A stretch of DNA of 25,835 nucleotides from Pavlovales sp. CCMP2436. Taxonomy: Eukaryota > Haptophyta > Pavlovophyceae > Pavlovales. The stretch is from NCBI GenBank assembly GCA_026770615.1, contig MU631426.1:109586-135420 (forward strand). Reading direction: 5' to 3'. Shown here piece by piece: positions 16,556 through 25,835 of this stretch. The notes under the pieces were generated by a model. The model was not told the DNA's origin and did no database searches. It saw only the letters and a list, made by a program, of their open reading frames with translations. The translations under genes and the position numbers were made by a program. Numbering within the stretch: the first letter of the stretch is position 1; each line of letters begins with the position of its first letter.

Positions 16556-18086
16556 ATGACGGCGGGCCGGTGGCAGCTGCGAGCGCTCCTTGCCGTCTGC
16601 TTCGGTACGCTGGCCGTGCACGGCGGCGAGACCAGCCCCGTCCCGGTGAGCGCGGAGATGCTTTCCGTGCTCGAGGGCGCGGGCGTCTCGCTTCGCGAGG
16701 AGCTAGTCGCAGACGTGAACAGGGAGCGACCGCCATCGGAATCAATCGTGCTGCTCGGTGGTCTTGCACGGCTTTGCGAACACGATGCCGTCGTGCGGCT
16801 GCATGTTGCGTCCTGCGCGCGGGCTAACGCTACACTGGTCGCGCTGCTCCAGCACTACGAGCCAGGTAGCTTGATTGGGGTGGTGGCTACGGTGTGCTAC
16901 GGTGTTGTGTATGGGTTCTAAAGTGGGTTAGGACGCGGGGGTAGCTTGATTTGCCAGGTGGTGGTGTGCTGCGAAGGTTGTGTGTTGGCTGTGTGGGGGT
17001 TGATCAACGGTGTATGCGTTGCCTGTGTTGTATATGACAGGCAGCTTCCCCGCGGCGGCCCGGAATCACTTGGGCGGCAAGGTCGATGACCCGTTCCGCT
17101 TCAAATGGGCGCAGTGTGCCTCATCGTTCATACGCGCGGCCAACGAGCACCCGGGCTGCCGGCTCGTGCTGGGCCGCCAGTGGTTTGTCGTGCACGGCCC
17201 GATGGCGTGCGCGACTTCGAGCGATGCCGCATCGAGAAAGGATGCAACGCGGGGCGTCGTTTCTGCTCGCACCATCATCCAGACCGTCGCGATCGGTCGA
17301 GCGTACGAGTGGGCGCAACGCTTCGAGCCGAGCGCCCGCATGTTCGTTCGCGGGCGAATGGAGCACGTAAGCTGTGTGCCGCCAATCCCGCTCTCGCCGT
17401 TTGGCTCCGAGCTGGCGGTCTTTGCGTCAAAGATGGACTCTGTCACGGGCGGCTCCTTCACCTCCGACGCGGGTGCTTTAATGGGTGCAGATGCCGCGCG
17501 CATCTACTTCGGCGCGTGGCGCGTTTGGTCACCTTACAACTGCTCCAATACCTGCTGGGCGGGCGCGGGATCGAATCTTGCGGATACTGCTTCCCCAGCG
17601 CGCGCGAGCTCGTGTACTGGCGAGGCGCCACTCTCCAAGTGGCTCGTGCAGAGCCGGCTCGTCCCGCGGTTACGCTCGGGAAGTTCGCTCGGCGAAGTAG
17701 AAAAACTCGCCAAGGCGAACTACAGCTATCAGGCGGCGCTGGGGTTCATAGACTCGCTGTACAAGGCGCCCCGCTGTCTCGCGTGCTGGCAAACCTGTTT
17801 GCGCGCTCACCGTTCGCCCAAGGCATTCGCATGTCATTCTTCAGGCCGCGTGGGCCAGAAGTGCGTAGTGATGGCTAACCCAAGCTCCGCCGAGAAGGTT
17901 GGGGCGAGTTGTGCAGCCAGCGGCGCGCGCCGGATTACTTGGAATTGTGTGCTGAGCAACACCGCGCTCACATCTGGCAACCGCGACATCAACGGGCGCT
18001 CCATCATCTGGCCATTGCATGCACCCGTAACACCAACGCTCATGCCTGACAAACGTATGCTGTCGCTGAAGAACGCAACGGCGTGA
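16556..18086 (+). CDS. Secreted or secretory-pathway protein, two exons (16556-16865 and 17041-18086)
   Basis: Exon 1 starts with an ATG and a classical signal peptide (RALLAVCFGTLAVHG, cleavage near residue 23). Reading through would stop at 16921. A CAG|GTAGCT donor at 16865/16866 and a GACAG acceptor ending at 17040 join exon 1 to the long downstream frame in the correct phase (the Gly codon is completed across the junction), giving 451 residues. The 175-bp intron is strikingly G/T-rich and poor in C. The mature protein is Cys-rich; SARTIIQTVAIGRAYEWAQR followed by MFVRGRMEHV and SDAGALMGADAARIYFGAW loosely recalls the Golgi-type glycosyltransferase-like proteins common in algae, but I see no firm DxD motif and do not assign a function. 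The segment around 17880-18080 is less convincing. GC-rich codon use resembles the left-edge gene and not the LINE. Confidence 0.6.
16866..17040 (+). other. Predicted spliceosomal intron
   Basis: GT-AG bounded, 175 bp, preserves the reading frame. It contains two copies of GTAGCTTGATT (at the donor and about 80 bp inside), so the donor sequence is repeated within the intron. There is no clear polypyrimidine tract; the acceptor is TTGTATATGACAG. Confidence 0.6.
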
Positions 18087-19165
18087 GCGTCGAATTCGAT
18101 ATGGGCACCCATACGGATAGTAGATTTCATAATATATGCAACCAAGAGGTCGAATTCCGAATTAATGGTGCGATTACGACGTCGACTCTTATGTTTTGTT
18201 ATGATGCCACTTCTACCGCCTGGGGCGCAGTTTCTGCGTCCAGGTGGCCCGGGTGTCAGCGTCTGAGCGTCACTCTGTTGAGTTTCGGCGTCACCTTGCG
18301 GTGATACTAAAGCACCGACTGAGCTCTGAAGCAAGCGATTTCGTTTCGGGTTTGGTCGAAGATAGGTTTCACTGCGGTGTCTCGCCCCACGCAGCGACGC
18401 GGTCCACATTGCGCCGCATGGCAGTGTAAGTCATCGGGTTGCCTATTGCAATCTAGGGAGGGTTTAAACAGTCGAATAGTTTTGTGCGACAGTGCGTGGT
18501 GCCGATGGTATACTTCGGTGATGAAACGCGCGAGCGAGGGTGAATGGATAGTGATGCATGATTTTGATGGCTGCTGCTGCTGTGTGATAGCAATAGAGCG
18601 AGAAGAGTAGCCTCAAATATTCCGACACCAAATATGAAAGATAATGGCTATTACATATAAGTAAGCGAGCCTGCGTCGGAGCGCTGAGATCAGCTATCGC
18701 TTGACTTGAACTTGAAACACCGCCAGCCCGAACCCCCCTTCGTTAATATAAGTAGTTAACACCGCCAGTTAGTCCGCAGTCGAACCCCCCTTCATTAATA
18801 TATTTCTGATAGGGATTCAAGCTGGCGTCTGACTCTTCTGCATGTTGTGCTGGTGTTGACGGTATGGCTATTGTATATGCTCTTAGCTATTGCATATACT
18901 CAAGCCTATACCGCTGACCGCCTGCCCCGCAGCACACAGCACACACTTGCTGGTTCCAACCCGTGTCATACGGGTAAGCCGCTTGCTGCTGTGGTCAAGT
19001 CATTGGACTTACAGTCCAGTTGAACCGAGAGTCAGATTAATAGCAACGCTGTTGCTGTTAATCACTCCTCGGATACGGGTTTCGGCTTCCCGCTCGCTTT
19101 TGCTTCATTAGCCGTTTTTGTTCGTCTGTTTCTGTTGTCGTCCTTGCGCTCGCCAGCTCGAATTC
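18087..19165. other. Intergenic stretch with short repeats, no gene supported
   Basis: Only short overlapping frames. It includes two direct copies of ACACCGCCAG...CGAACCCCCCTTCRTTAATATA (18717-18750 and 18759-18799) and the B-family fragment at 18802. The 3' untranslated part of the preceding gene must begin here, but no AATAAA-type signal is obvious near 18086. Confidence 0.5.
18802..18854 (-). repeat. 3'-end fragment of the 'B' repeat family
   Basis: Reverse complement of the last ~50 bp of the 138-bp unit (ACCAGCACAACAT...GCTTGAATCCCTATCAG, with two or three differences), with AT-rich sequence on the tail side. Having only the 3' part, next to an AT tail, fits a 5'-truncated retrotransposed copy. 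Confidence 0.7.
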
Positions 19166-19848
19166 TGTTGGCTCCGCTGATAATGCTAATACTTGTTAAA
19201 TATACATAGGATTCATGTCCAGCTCTGATGTGTGCTGGCGATAGTGTGATGGACTGACTACATCCTGATGCAGACTTCCCAGGGCTCATTCTGGCTTAGG
19301 GTGGTCCCTAGGCACAGTAGAAATCCCGAGAGGGTGGGAGGGTCTGGGCACCTTTACGAGAAGAGCAAGATGGCGTGCTTGATGCGGCCGAGCTTGGGTC
19401 TCGTCCGCAGCGAGAGGAGGAGGAAGGTCACGAGTGAGTCGACGGGCGGCCGACAGCGAGTGAAGCACGGAAGCCGCGCGCAAGTCGATGGGCGGACGCT
19501 GTAGCTGATTGATTGGCGGACGCTGTAGCTGATTGATTTCCGAAATAAGTCCGGTACTACCGGACTTGTCGAAGTCAGCAGAGGAGGGTCCCGCCTGGTC
19601 CTCGAGGGACGGGCTCCGGACGAGCGCTGTCGTGAGCGGTCGTGACGAGCTCCACCCGACAGAAAGTGTGAGCGGGTCCTCGCTATTGCGCGCACTCCAC
19701 GATAAGCTCTCGTATTGCTGTGCAATAAACCCACTTTTCGCTTACATTCGCTCAACTTCTCTAGAGACCTGCCGCCCATCGAGTCGACGGGTACCGTCTA
19801 GCGCTGCGAGGACTAGACGAGAGATGAGATCTACCGGCGTATCCAACA
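19166..19848 (+). repeat. Putative 5' LTR of the copia element
   Basis: Starts TGTTGG and ends CCAACA (19843-19848), a TG...CA pair with inverted termini like those of the TRIM LTRs. Inside are an AT-rich TTAAATATACAT promoter-like sequence near 19196, a perfect 24-bp tandem duplication at 19491-19538, and an AATAAA at 19724-19729, matching a U3-R-U5 order. Gag starts at the last base. No second LTR is in the window, so the ends rest on termini and position alone. Confidence 0.5.
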
Positions 19849-21775
19849 TGACGTCATCGGGGAGCTTACCCCGTGCCGGTTTCAACCTCTCTCGGTTTGA
19901 CAAGGGCAAGAACAGCGACGAGTTCAAGTCGTCCAAGATCACTCTCGCCGACCTCGGCAACCCGGTGATCAAACAGCAGGTGCTCGGCCGCTTCCAGGCG
20001 ATCACCGACAAGGATAAGGCCCTCGCATCATCGGCAACGAGCTAGACTTCAAGGGGATATCGACGGGGCGCCTCAAGCTGCTCTCCGCCGAGGACTACTT
20101 GAAGACACCCGTCGACCCCAACGACATACAGCTGGCCAAGTACATGCAGATGGAGGAGCACATCTGCGCGATCAAGAAGGTCGGCGCCGGCAAGATCCAG
20201 TCGCTCGAACTCGTGGCAACGTTCAAGCTCTCCGAGCTCTCCACCTGCCACGACGAAGCGATGGACTTTCAGCTCTTTGAGCACGACAAGAAGCGCACTG
20301 CGTCGGCCACCTCGACGCCGAGCGCATCAGGCTCACAGGCGCGCGGGCGCTCGCTTTCGCCAACTCGCACGCGTTCTATGGCTGCTATCGTCAGCCCGTC
20401 CCTTCCCTCCGTACCCGTTCCCAGGCTCATCTTCACGGGCAAGGCGAGCACTGAGAGCTGTGAGCTTCACATCAAGTACATCAACGAGACTCTCCGCGTC
20501 GAGATCGAGCAGGCGTTGTCCGCTGCCGACGACAAGATGTTTGAGGTCAAGTCCAAGTCGCCGATGAGCATCTACGACTCGTATTTGGGAGTCCGCGCGG
20601 CCGCTTACGAAAAGGCAGAGGTTGCGTTCTACGGGTTTCTGCACGGCAATCTGTCTCTCGAGGCCATGATGACTCTCATGAGTCAGGCGCGCGTCGGCGA
20701 CGCCATCTCCTCCTCAGGCTACTTCAAGAGGATCTGGGTGATGTCGAGGAGCAAGGCGCAAAAGTCGGACCTCGGCTACGCCGCCGAGGTGCACGAGGCC
20801 TACGCCACCAACGCGCGCTTCATGGGCCAGTCGTGCGACCTCGAGGTTGGCGTGGCGATGCTGGAGGCAGCGCGCGCCGATGCCAACGCCATCCCCCTCT
20901 CGTCAGAGGCAGAGATGGTCGCGAAGCTGCTCGGCCTCGTCAAGATGACTGCCGACATCCGCCCAGTGGTCATGCGCTTCTACGAGATGAAGGTGGCGGA
21001 CATCACCGACGAGACGTTTGACGAGCTCGTGCTCGCGCTGCGCCAGATCGATTCCGTCCGCTTAGGCGTGAGCATCGCGGCTGCACCGCCGCGCGAGCAG
21101 CGCGAGCAGCGCGAGCCGCGCGAGCAGCGCGAGCCTCCCCGCGCGTCACGCGGGATCACGCCCATGTTTGCGCGCGCAGCAGACACGGTGCAGGACCAAG
21201 CCGAGGGCCTCAAGAAGATGAGCTGCTACAACTGCGGCAAGCTCGGGCACCTCAAGCGCAACTGCCCGCTCCTGAGCAAGGAGCAGGCGTCGGTAGCTTC
21301 ATCGCTGCCGCCGCGCAGGGAGCAGGCGTTACCCAAGCCCGCCATCCGCATCGGCGGCTCGGCTCGCAAGGGCGCAAGGGCGATTGCTCTCACGACCTCA
21401 TTTGACATCCTCTCCGGCAACGACTCCGATGTGTCGGACACCGACACCTCGTCGTACAGTGACACCGGCAACTTGCCGTTCTTGATCCCTGGCGACGAGT
21501 CCAACTCTGACTCCGACTCCGAGCGCGAGCATGGCGAGATGCAGGGCCGTGGCGGCGGGCGCGGCGGGTACGGGCTCAGCGCGCAGACACGGCAGCATGC
21601 GCACGCCCGCTCTGCGATTCCCCAGCACCCTGCGGTGCTCAGCAACGACGGCCGCCGTTGCGAGTTCGACACCCGCCCCAAGCTCGGTTCCAAGGTCGAG
21701 CTTGGCAGGGGGGGCCCCCTCCAATCTACGCCGCGCAGAGCAGCGTTCCCAAGCCACCTATGGCAGGGAAATTAG
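19848..21775 (+). pseudogene. gag: Ty1/copia Gag with CCHC zinc knuckle (frameshifted)
   Basis: Forms the particle and binds element RNA. ATG 19848 opens MTSSGSLPRAGFNLSRFDKG; the frame ends at 20045, but coding sense moves to another frame at about 20027 (IIGNELDFKGISTGRLKLLS) and then runs uninterrupted to 21775. The central part is helical and Gag-like (GYFKRIWVMSRSKAQKSDLG). It is followed by a repetitive REQ/REP stretch (about 21091-21135, a 9-bp minisatellite) and the zinc knuckle CYNCGKLGHLKRNC (C-x2-C-x4-H-x4-C, about 21226-21267). After it come acidic Ser/Asp repeats (SDTDTSSYSD, NSDSDSER). I find no D-S/T-G-A protease motif between the knuckle and integrase. The frame diverges from pol at a run of seven G near 21711. 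Confidence 0.8.
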
Positions 21776-22371
21776 ATGGCCCGGGGGAGACCGGCGTTGC
21801 TGGTCACGGAGGGGGGCGCCCCTCTGTGGACTGGCTGCGTTTGTGGTCTCTCCGGACGGGCACAACGGACAAGAACCTGCTCGCGCGGACGCGTAGGGCA
21901 GTCGACGACTTGGGGAGTCAAACTCCAATGGCGTCGGCCCTCAACACGCTGCCTGACGCACGCATGCGGCGACTCACACACGACTTGCCGTCGCCAGATG
22001 CCAAGGCCGCCGGCGAGATCAGGTACCTGGACGTCTATTTGGCGTCCAAGCACGACCTGCCCATCAAGAACATCGAGGGGGACCGGTCGGGTTACAAGTA
22101 TGCCATTCTCTTCGTAGATGCATACTCGCGATTCCGCCGGGCTTACGTTGCGAAGTCGGAGCGCGAGCTCCCCGGGATCTACTTTTCCGAGCTCGGCGCG
22201 TTGGCACATACCGGCGGCTTGTTCATGCTCGGAAAGGGTTTTCGTCGATACGTTCACACCGACGGAGGTACACCTATGAACTCGGAGGTCTTTGGCAAGG
22301 TGCTTCTCGAGTATGGCCTGGCGGCCAACGTCACGTCGTGCCCGCATCCCTGCTAGCAATGGCGTGGCTGA
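21712..22371 (+). pseudogene. pol: Copia integrase, N-terminal and core part
   Basis: Inserts the element cDNA. In the frame that continues after the G run, PPPIYAAQSSVPKPPMAG leads to a pre-integrase segment and then the catalytic core: GEIRYLDVYLA (first Asp), YAILFVDAYSRFRRAYVAKS, and YVHTDGGTPMNSEVFGKVL (second Asp). The zinc-binding HHCC part that should precede it is not clear. The frame ends in a stop at 22356; one base out of phase the sequence continues PASNGVAERSF with the catalytic Glu, so a frameshift lies at about 22335-22345. Confidence 0.8.
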
Positions 22372-23834
22372 ACGTAGCTTTGGGACACTCGAGCCAGATG
22401 TGCGTGCAAGGCTGGCCACGTCAGGCCAAAGCTTCCGCCATTTGCATTGGGCGTTCAGGCACGCGGTTGCAGCTCGCAACCGTCTCGCATCGCGGCGCGT
22501 CGTCGACCCGACGACTAGCGCCGTGCGCTTTGTCTCGCCTTTCGAGCTTTTCTTCGGTCGGCGGCCGAGCTGCAAGCACTCTGTAATCTTTGGAGCGCCG
22601 TGCCGGGTCCTCTTGCTCGGAGAGGGAACCAAACCCAAGGGCAAGTTCGGCATGCAGTCGGCGCGCGGCAGAGTGATGGGCCGCGGCGAGGACGGCGTGC
22701 AGCTTGATCGGACCTACCGCTACATGCTGGGCTGGATTGTGTTGCTAGACGACAGACGTCTCGCATTCTCGCGGCATGTACAAGTCGACGAGCGCCCGCT
22801 CCTCGAGGGGGGGCGCACGCCTTTCGAGTCCGAACCGTCCACGCCCGTCGGCGAGTCCGAGTTGTCCACGCCTGTCGGCAAGCCCGAGTCCGTCGAGTCG
22901 GAGAGCGAGAGCGAGCTCGAGGCCGACAAGCCCGAGGCCACTATCTTGCGGCCCGCAGGCGCTCCGCCCCTCACGCTCAAGCACGCCCCGCAGAGGCGTG
23001 ATCGAGCGTCAAGGAGCAAGTCGCGCGGCTTGACCGCGCCGCGTGGTCAAGACGCTGACACGGCGGCCGCATCGCGCAGTCGCGTCGGCGCCGCGCCGAG
23101 TGGTCGAGTCGCTGTCGCCGCAGCATCGAGCAGCCCTGTCGTAGCGCACGCACGACCGGTCAACACAGCGTTCTACGGCGGGCAACCAGTAAGCATCTCT
23201 ACTACCCATAAGCAGGCCTTACGCTCAGAGCACGCTGCGGACTGGCTGCGAGCCATGCAGGACCACTCCAAGATGCATGACGAGAAGGGCATGTTCCAAG
23301 AAGAGGTCGCCGTGCCGCTCAAGACGAGGCTGCTCCCCTGCCGCTGGACATACTCGCTCAAGTCGAGCAACGAGAACACGGTCACGCGGTTCAAGGCGCG
23401 CACCGTCGTGTGGGGCAACATGCAGCGTCCAGGTATTGACTTCAAGCAGACATTCTCACCGACCGCCCGCGGCGAGCAAATCCGCATGATGATAGCGGTC
23501 GGCGCCAAGTTCCACGGCAAGCGGCTGCGCAGATGCGCAAACCCGCAGGTCGCTGTGCTCTCGATCCGCGATGTTCTATCGGTCGGAGACGTTAAGGACG
23601 CGTACCTCAACTCTCGGCTCGAGGAGAACAACGTGCTGACCAAGCTGCCGCCGGGGTACGAGCCCAAGCTTACCGCGCTCGACGGGTTCAAGATCGCGGC
23701 TCGGCAAGTGAAAGATCATCCCGGCCTCCGTCAGTCGGGACGGGCCTGGTTCAAGAACAACCAAGCGCGGCTGCTCGAGCGTGACTTCATTAAGTCCGAG
23801 GTCGCGCCGTGTATCTTCCTGAAGGAGACGCAGT
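22345..23834 (+). pseudogene. pol: Copia integrase C-terminus and reverse transcriptase
   Basis: Starts with NGVAERSFGTLEPDVRARL (integrase Glu) and the copia hallmark SPFELFFGRRPSCKHSVIFG. A Ser/Glu/Pro-rich linker with STPVGE/STPVGK repeats follows (about 22840-23130). The RT begins WLRAMQDHSKMHDEKGMF, then RFKARTVVWGNMQRPGIDFK and TFSPTARGEQIRMM, matching copia RT blocks; SVGDVKDAYLNSRLEENN carries the first catalytic Asp (codon near 23588), and GLRQSGRAWFKNNQARLLE follows. The frame runs to 23869, but at the GGGGG run near 23835 the true coding frame shifts. Confidence 0.85.
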
Positions 23835-24056
23835 GTGGGGGCTTTCATCTCAGTCGGCATCTTTGTTGATGACATGCTCGCGCTCAACGCCTCCGCCAAC
23901 TCGCTGGCGTTCCAGGAGCTGACCGACTCACTCAAGGAGGACTACGAGATCAAGCTACAAGATCTGGACAAGTTCCTTGGCGCGCAGTACACGGTCGGTA
24001 AGTATGGCATCCACATTCTTGACTCTCATCACCAGCACCTCACTCATGGAACGTGA
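23835..24056 (+). pseudogene. pol: Copia reverse transcriptase, FVDD part; element truncated before RNase H
   Basis: Reads ISVGIFVDDMLALNASANSL with the FVDD active-site box (codons 23862-23873), then a copia-like thumb (LKEDYEIKLQDLDKFLGAQY) and stops at TGA 24054-24056. The usual copia connection and RNase H are missing. Together with the frameshifts this makes the element inactive. Confidence 0.8.
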
Positions 24057-24720
24057 CCAGCAGGCGAGCACCCCCCAGGCGGGGCTCGCTGGGACGGCGA
24101 ACTCCATCGTGCCGACGGCGACCGACGCGCGTGCGTGTCTGGTCGACCTCCGCGCGCGGGAGCACGCTATGGTCCACGAGCAGTTCTAGATGCTCGTGGA
24201 GGAGAAGCGATGGATGGCGCTCAACGGAGAGGTGGTCACGGCGCAATACTGTGACCACCGAGGCGTCTACCTTGTTACCCTCACCTACAAATTCGGCGAG
24301 GCGGGAGCCCCACAGGGCGCCGCGGCGCGACCGGCCGGTCGCAACCGCGACGCTCCACGAGATCGCCCGCTGCTTGCAAAGGCGGCGGCCCCCGACTGCA
24401 AGGGCGCGGGCGCGCGCTCATCACCGTCGGCGGGGATCTCGGGGAGGAGGCTCAACAACTGGAAGAAGAAGCACTGCGCTGATGGCACATTGCGGCCGGG
24501 GGCGGGGATGCGCGTGGCGGCTCGGACCGCCAAGCGCCGCGCCGGCTTGCCGACACGGCAGGAGGCGACCGTCGCCCCGCGCTCCTCCCCCATGGCCGCT
24601 GGGAAGCCGAGAGCCAATGCTTCCTCCAGGGCACCAGCGAAGCCCGCGCAGACACAAACCTCGTCCGAATCCGATTCGGACTCGGACTCGGAGCTGCCGT
24701 CCAGCTCGGACGAGGATTGA
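24046..24720 (+). pseudogene. Unrecognised ORF with acidic Ser-rich tail, one internal TAG
   Basis: From an ATG at 24046 one frame runs to 24720, broken only by TAG at 24187-24189 (HEQF, stop, MLVEEKRW). It overlaps the copia RT end by a few bases. The product would have an N-terminal part with GEVVTAQYCDHRGVYLVTL, an Ala/Arg/Pro-rich basic middle with GRRLNNWKKKHCADGTLR (possibly a small DNA-binding helix), and a tail SSESDSDSDSELPSSSDED, which looks like a nuclear acidic tail with CK2-type sites. I do not recognise it. It may be sequence downstream of the copia truncation or a non-canonical third ORF of the element. The middle is GC-rich and open in other frames, which lowers confidence. 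Confidence 0.35.
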
Positions 24721-24770
24721 CCCGGCTCTTCATCTCCACACGAAACGTCAATTGGCGTAGCCAGGCTGAT

Positions 24771-25835
24771 TTGTCTCCCCACCCCCAACCCCCGTCTGTC
24801 ATAAAGCTCGTGCAGAACGCATTGAGCGATTGGGGCTCAAAGGCAGTAGCAGTACACAGAGAAGCCGCCACAGTACAGCTCACAAAAACCACGCTCACGG
24901 CTCACTGCTGGGCAATAGCGGCCACTGCGACAGGAGACATCATCACATCCGACCAACGAGCAGCACGCCATGCGCTAATAGACAGAGTTGCTGGGGATCG
25001 CCTAGAGAAGAGAGGCCCCATCAAACATGCCCCCGGCATAGGTAGAATGGCCAATGTAGAAGCCATGTGGTTACAAGAGAGCACGACTGCTCTGCGTCTC
25101 CCACGAGTTAGCTGGGGCAACAGCGACCCACGGAAAAGTACACCAAACACATGACCAGATTGGTTCTCGGATCATACCGCCACAATGCCGAGTGGGCAGT
25201 AGCATTCCCGGCGATGGCCACCACTACAATTACCATCGACGGAAAGTCCGATTCAATGGGCCTCACCTGCCCTCTATGCAAAGCACCCAACTCACAAGAC
25301 ACATAGCATCACCTATACCACGAGTGCTCGTCAACGGAAAAATACCGCCACGACCTCCACCTTTTTCTCGGCAAGGAAGTGTCCCCGCGCCTGGGACCCG
25401 CCAAATCAAAATCAATGGCGACACACATGATATCTCAGCCGGACTACTTCACTGGAAGGGTAGGATTAAGTGTCAAAGAGAGCTCAGAAAGAAGGACGTC
25501 GACGCCGGTGACGCATCCAAGCCCGGCGACTTACACTACACTCTCCTACGCCATAGCCTCAGAATACACAAATCACGCGAAGCGGCAATTGAAGCATCAG
25601 CGGCGTCCACCAAGGACAATATATTTCTATACGACGCGTGTAAGTTTAAGGTGGCCATGTGGGCCGCCCAGACCGCCGAGCGGACAGCAAGGAAATTGAA
25701 TCAAAACACAGCATCAGCGGCCATATTACCTATACAATACGAGCCCATACCCCCAACGGACAGCATTGCTCAGAGCAAAGAACCATCAGCCTTACCACCT
25801 ATGCAGTATGAGCCCATACCCCCAACAGACAGCAT
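24771..25835 (+). pseudogene. Second LINE copy (3' half), 5'-truncated and running off the right edge
   Basis: Matches the LINE at about 13985-14940 in protein order: QNALSDWGSKAVAVHREAA, ATATGDIITSD, KHAPGIGRMANVEAMWLQES, then in a second frame ITIDGKSDSMGL and the CCHC finger (CPLC 25268, TAG at 25304-25306, HHLYHEC to 25327), then SQPDYFTGRVGLSVKESS. From about 25501 a third frame carries DAGDASKPGDLHYTLLRHSL and VAMWAAQTAERTARKLNQ, open to the window end. It finishes in a repeated YEPIPPTDS segment (two copies about 70 bp apart, 25735-25768 and 25806-25835). The OTU domain, if present, lies outside. Protein similarity is clear but DNA has diverged, so this is a different subfamily. Confidence 0.75.

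Noticed and set aside
16458..16769. Minus-strand frame of 103 residues opposite exon 1
   Set aside because: It is Arg/Pro/Ala-rich shadow sequence; the + strand has the signal peptide, in-phase splice and better protein character.
17105..17878. A 257-residue + strand frame overlapping exon 2
   Set aside because: It is Arg/Cys-rich in the manner of a +1 shadow and does not connect in phase with the signal-peptide exon.
18990..19045. tRNA-like anticodon arm (TTGGA CTTACAG TCCAG, or GTA on the other strand) with GGTTCAAC nearby
   Set aside because: The T-arm-like sequence is on the wrong side of the anticodon arm for either strand and no acceptor stem closes.

Overview
The window looks like nuclear DNA of a unicellular eukaryote, probably a GC-rich alga or other protist (inference). 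It has eukaryotic mobile elements of almost every class, one gene with a clean GT-AG intron, no bacterial operon structure and no Shine-Dalgarno pattern. Most of the sequence is layers of transposable elements in various states of decay. Only two stretches look like host genes: a minus-strand open frame running off the left edge (1-641) and a two-exon gene for a secreted protein (16556-18086).

The backbone of the first 16 kb is one long, dead non-LTR retrotransposon (LINE) on the + strand. Its parts appear in order: a possible ORF1-like region (about 1940-3950), an APE-type endonuclease (3954-5640), a linker (to 6865), reverse transcriptase fingers (7038-7268), RT thumb and C-terminal region (7269-8208), RNase H (13344 on), a CCHC finger (14466-14525), a conserved unnamed region, a Pro-rich linker, and an OTU-type cysteine protease (to 15961). 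The RT palm with its catalytic aspartates is missing. A second, diverged, 5'-truncated copy of the 3' half runs from about 24771 off the right edge.

That LINE has been hit repeatedly. A short (TA)n-tailed element sits at 5252-5327 inside the endonuclease, with a 13-bp target duplication. Three tandem 138-bp units are also in the endonuclease (4677-5069). Two TA-flanked MITEs interrupt the RT part. The second of these, 8211-9613, itself carries a complete 1.2-kb TRIM-type LTR element (8348-9580) with a 5-bp duplication. Next come a 2.46-kb Pack-MULE-like element with inverted arms of roughly 0.9 kb (9701-12162, 9-bp duplication with one mismatch) and a 1.15-kb TIR element with TTA flanks (12191-13343). 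When the inserts between 8208 and 13344 are mentally skipped, the LINE frame continues in phase each time, so these boundaries are well supported.

The right third holds the secreted-protein gene with a small TIR element just upstream, then a Ty1/copia-type LTR retrotransposon (putative 5' LTR 19166-19848, Gag with zinc knuckle, integrase, reverse transcriptase). This element is broken by several frameshifts and ends before RNase H; no 3' LTR is visible. An unrecognised ORF with an acidic Ser-rich tail (24046-24720) lies between it and the second LINE copy. The copia element and the TRIM share LTR termini (TGTTGG...CCAACA) and the same ten bases after the LTR, so the TRIM may be its non-autonomous relative.
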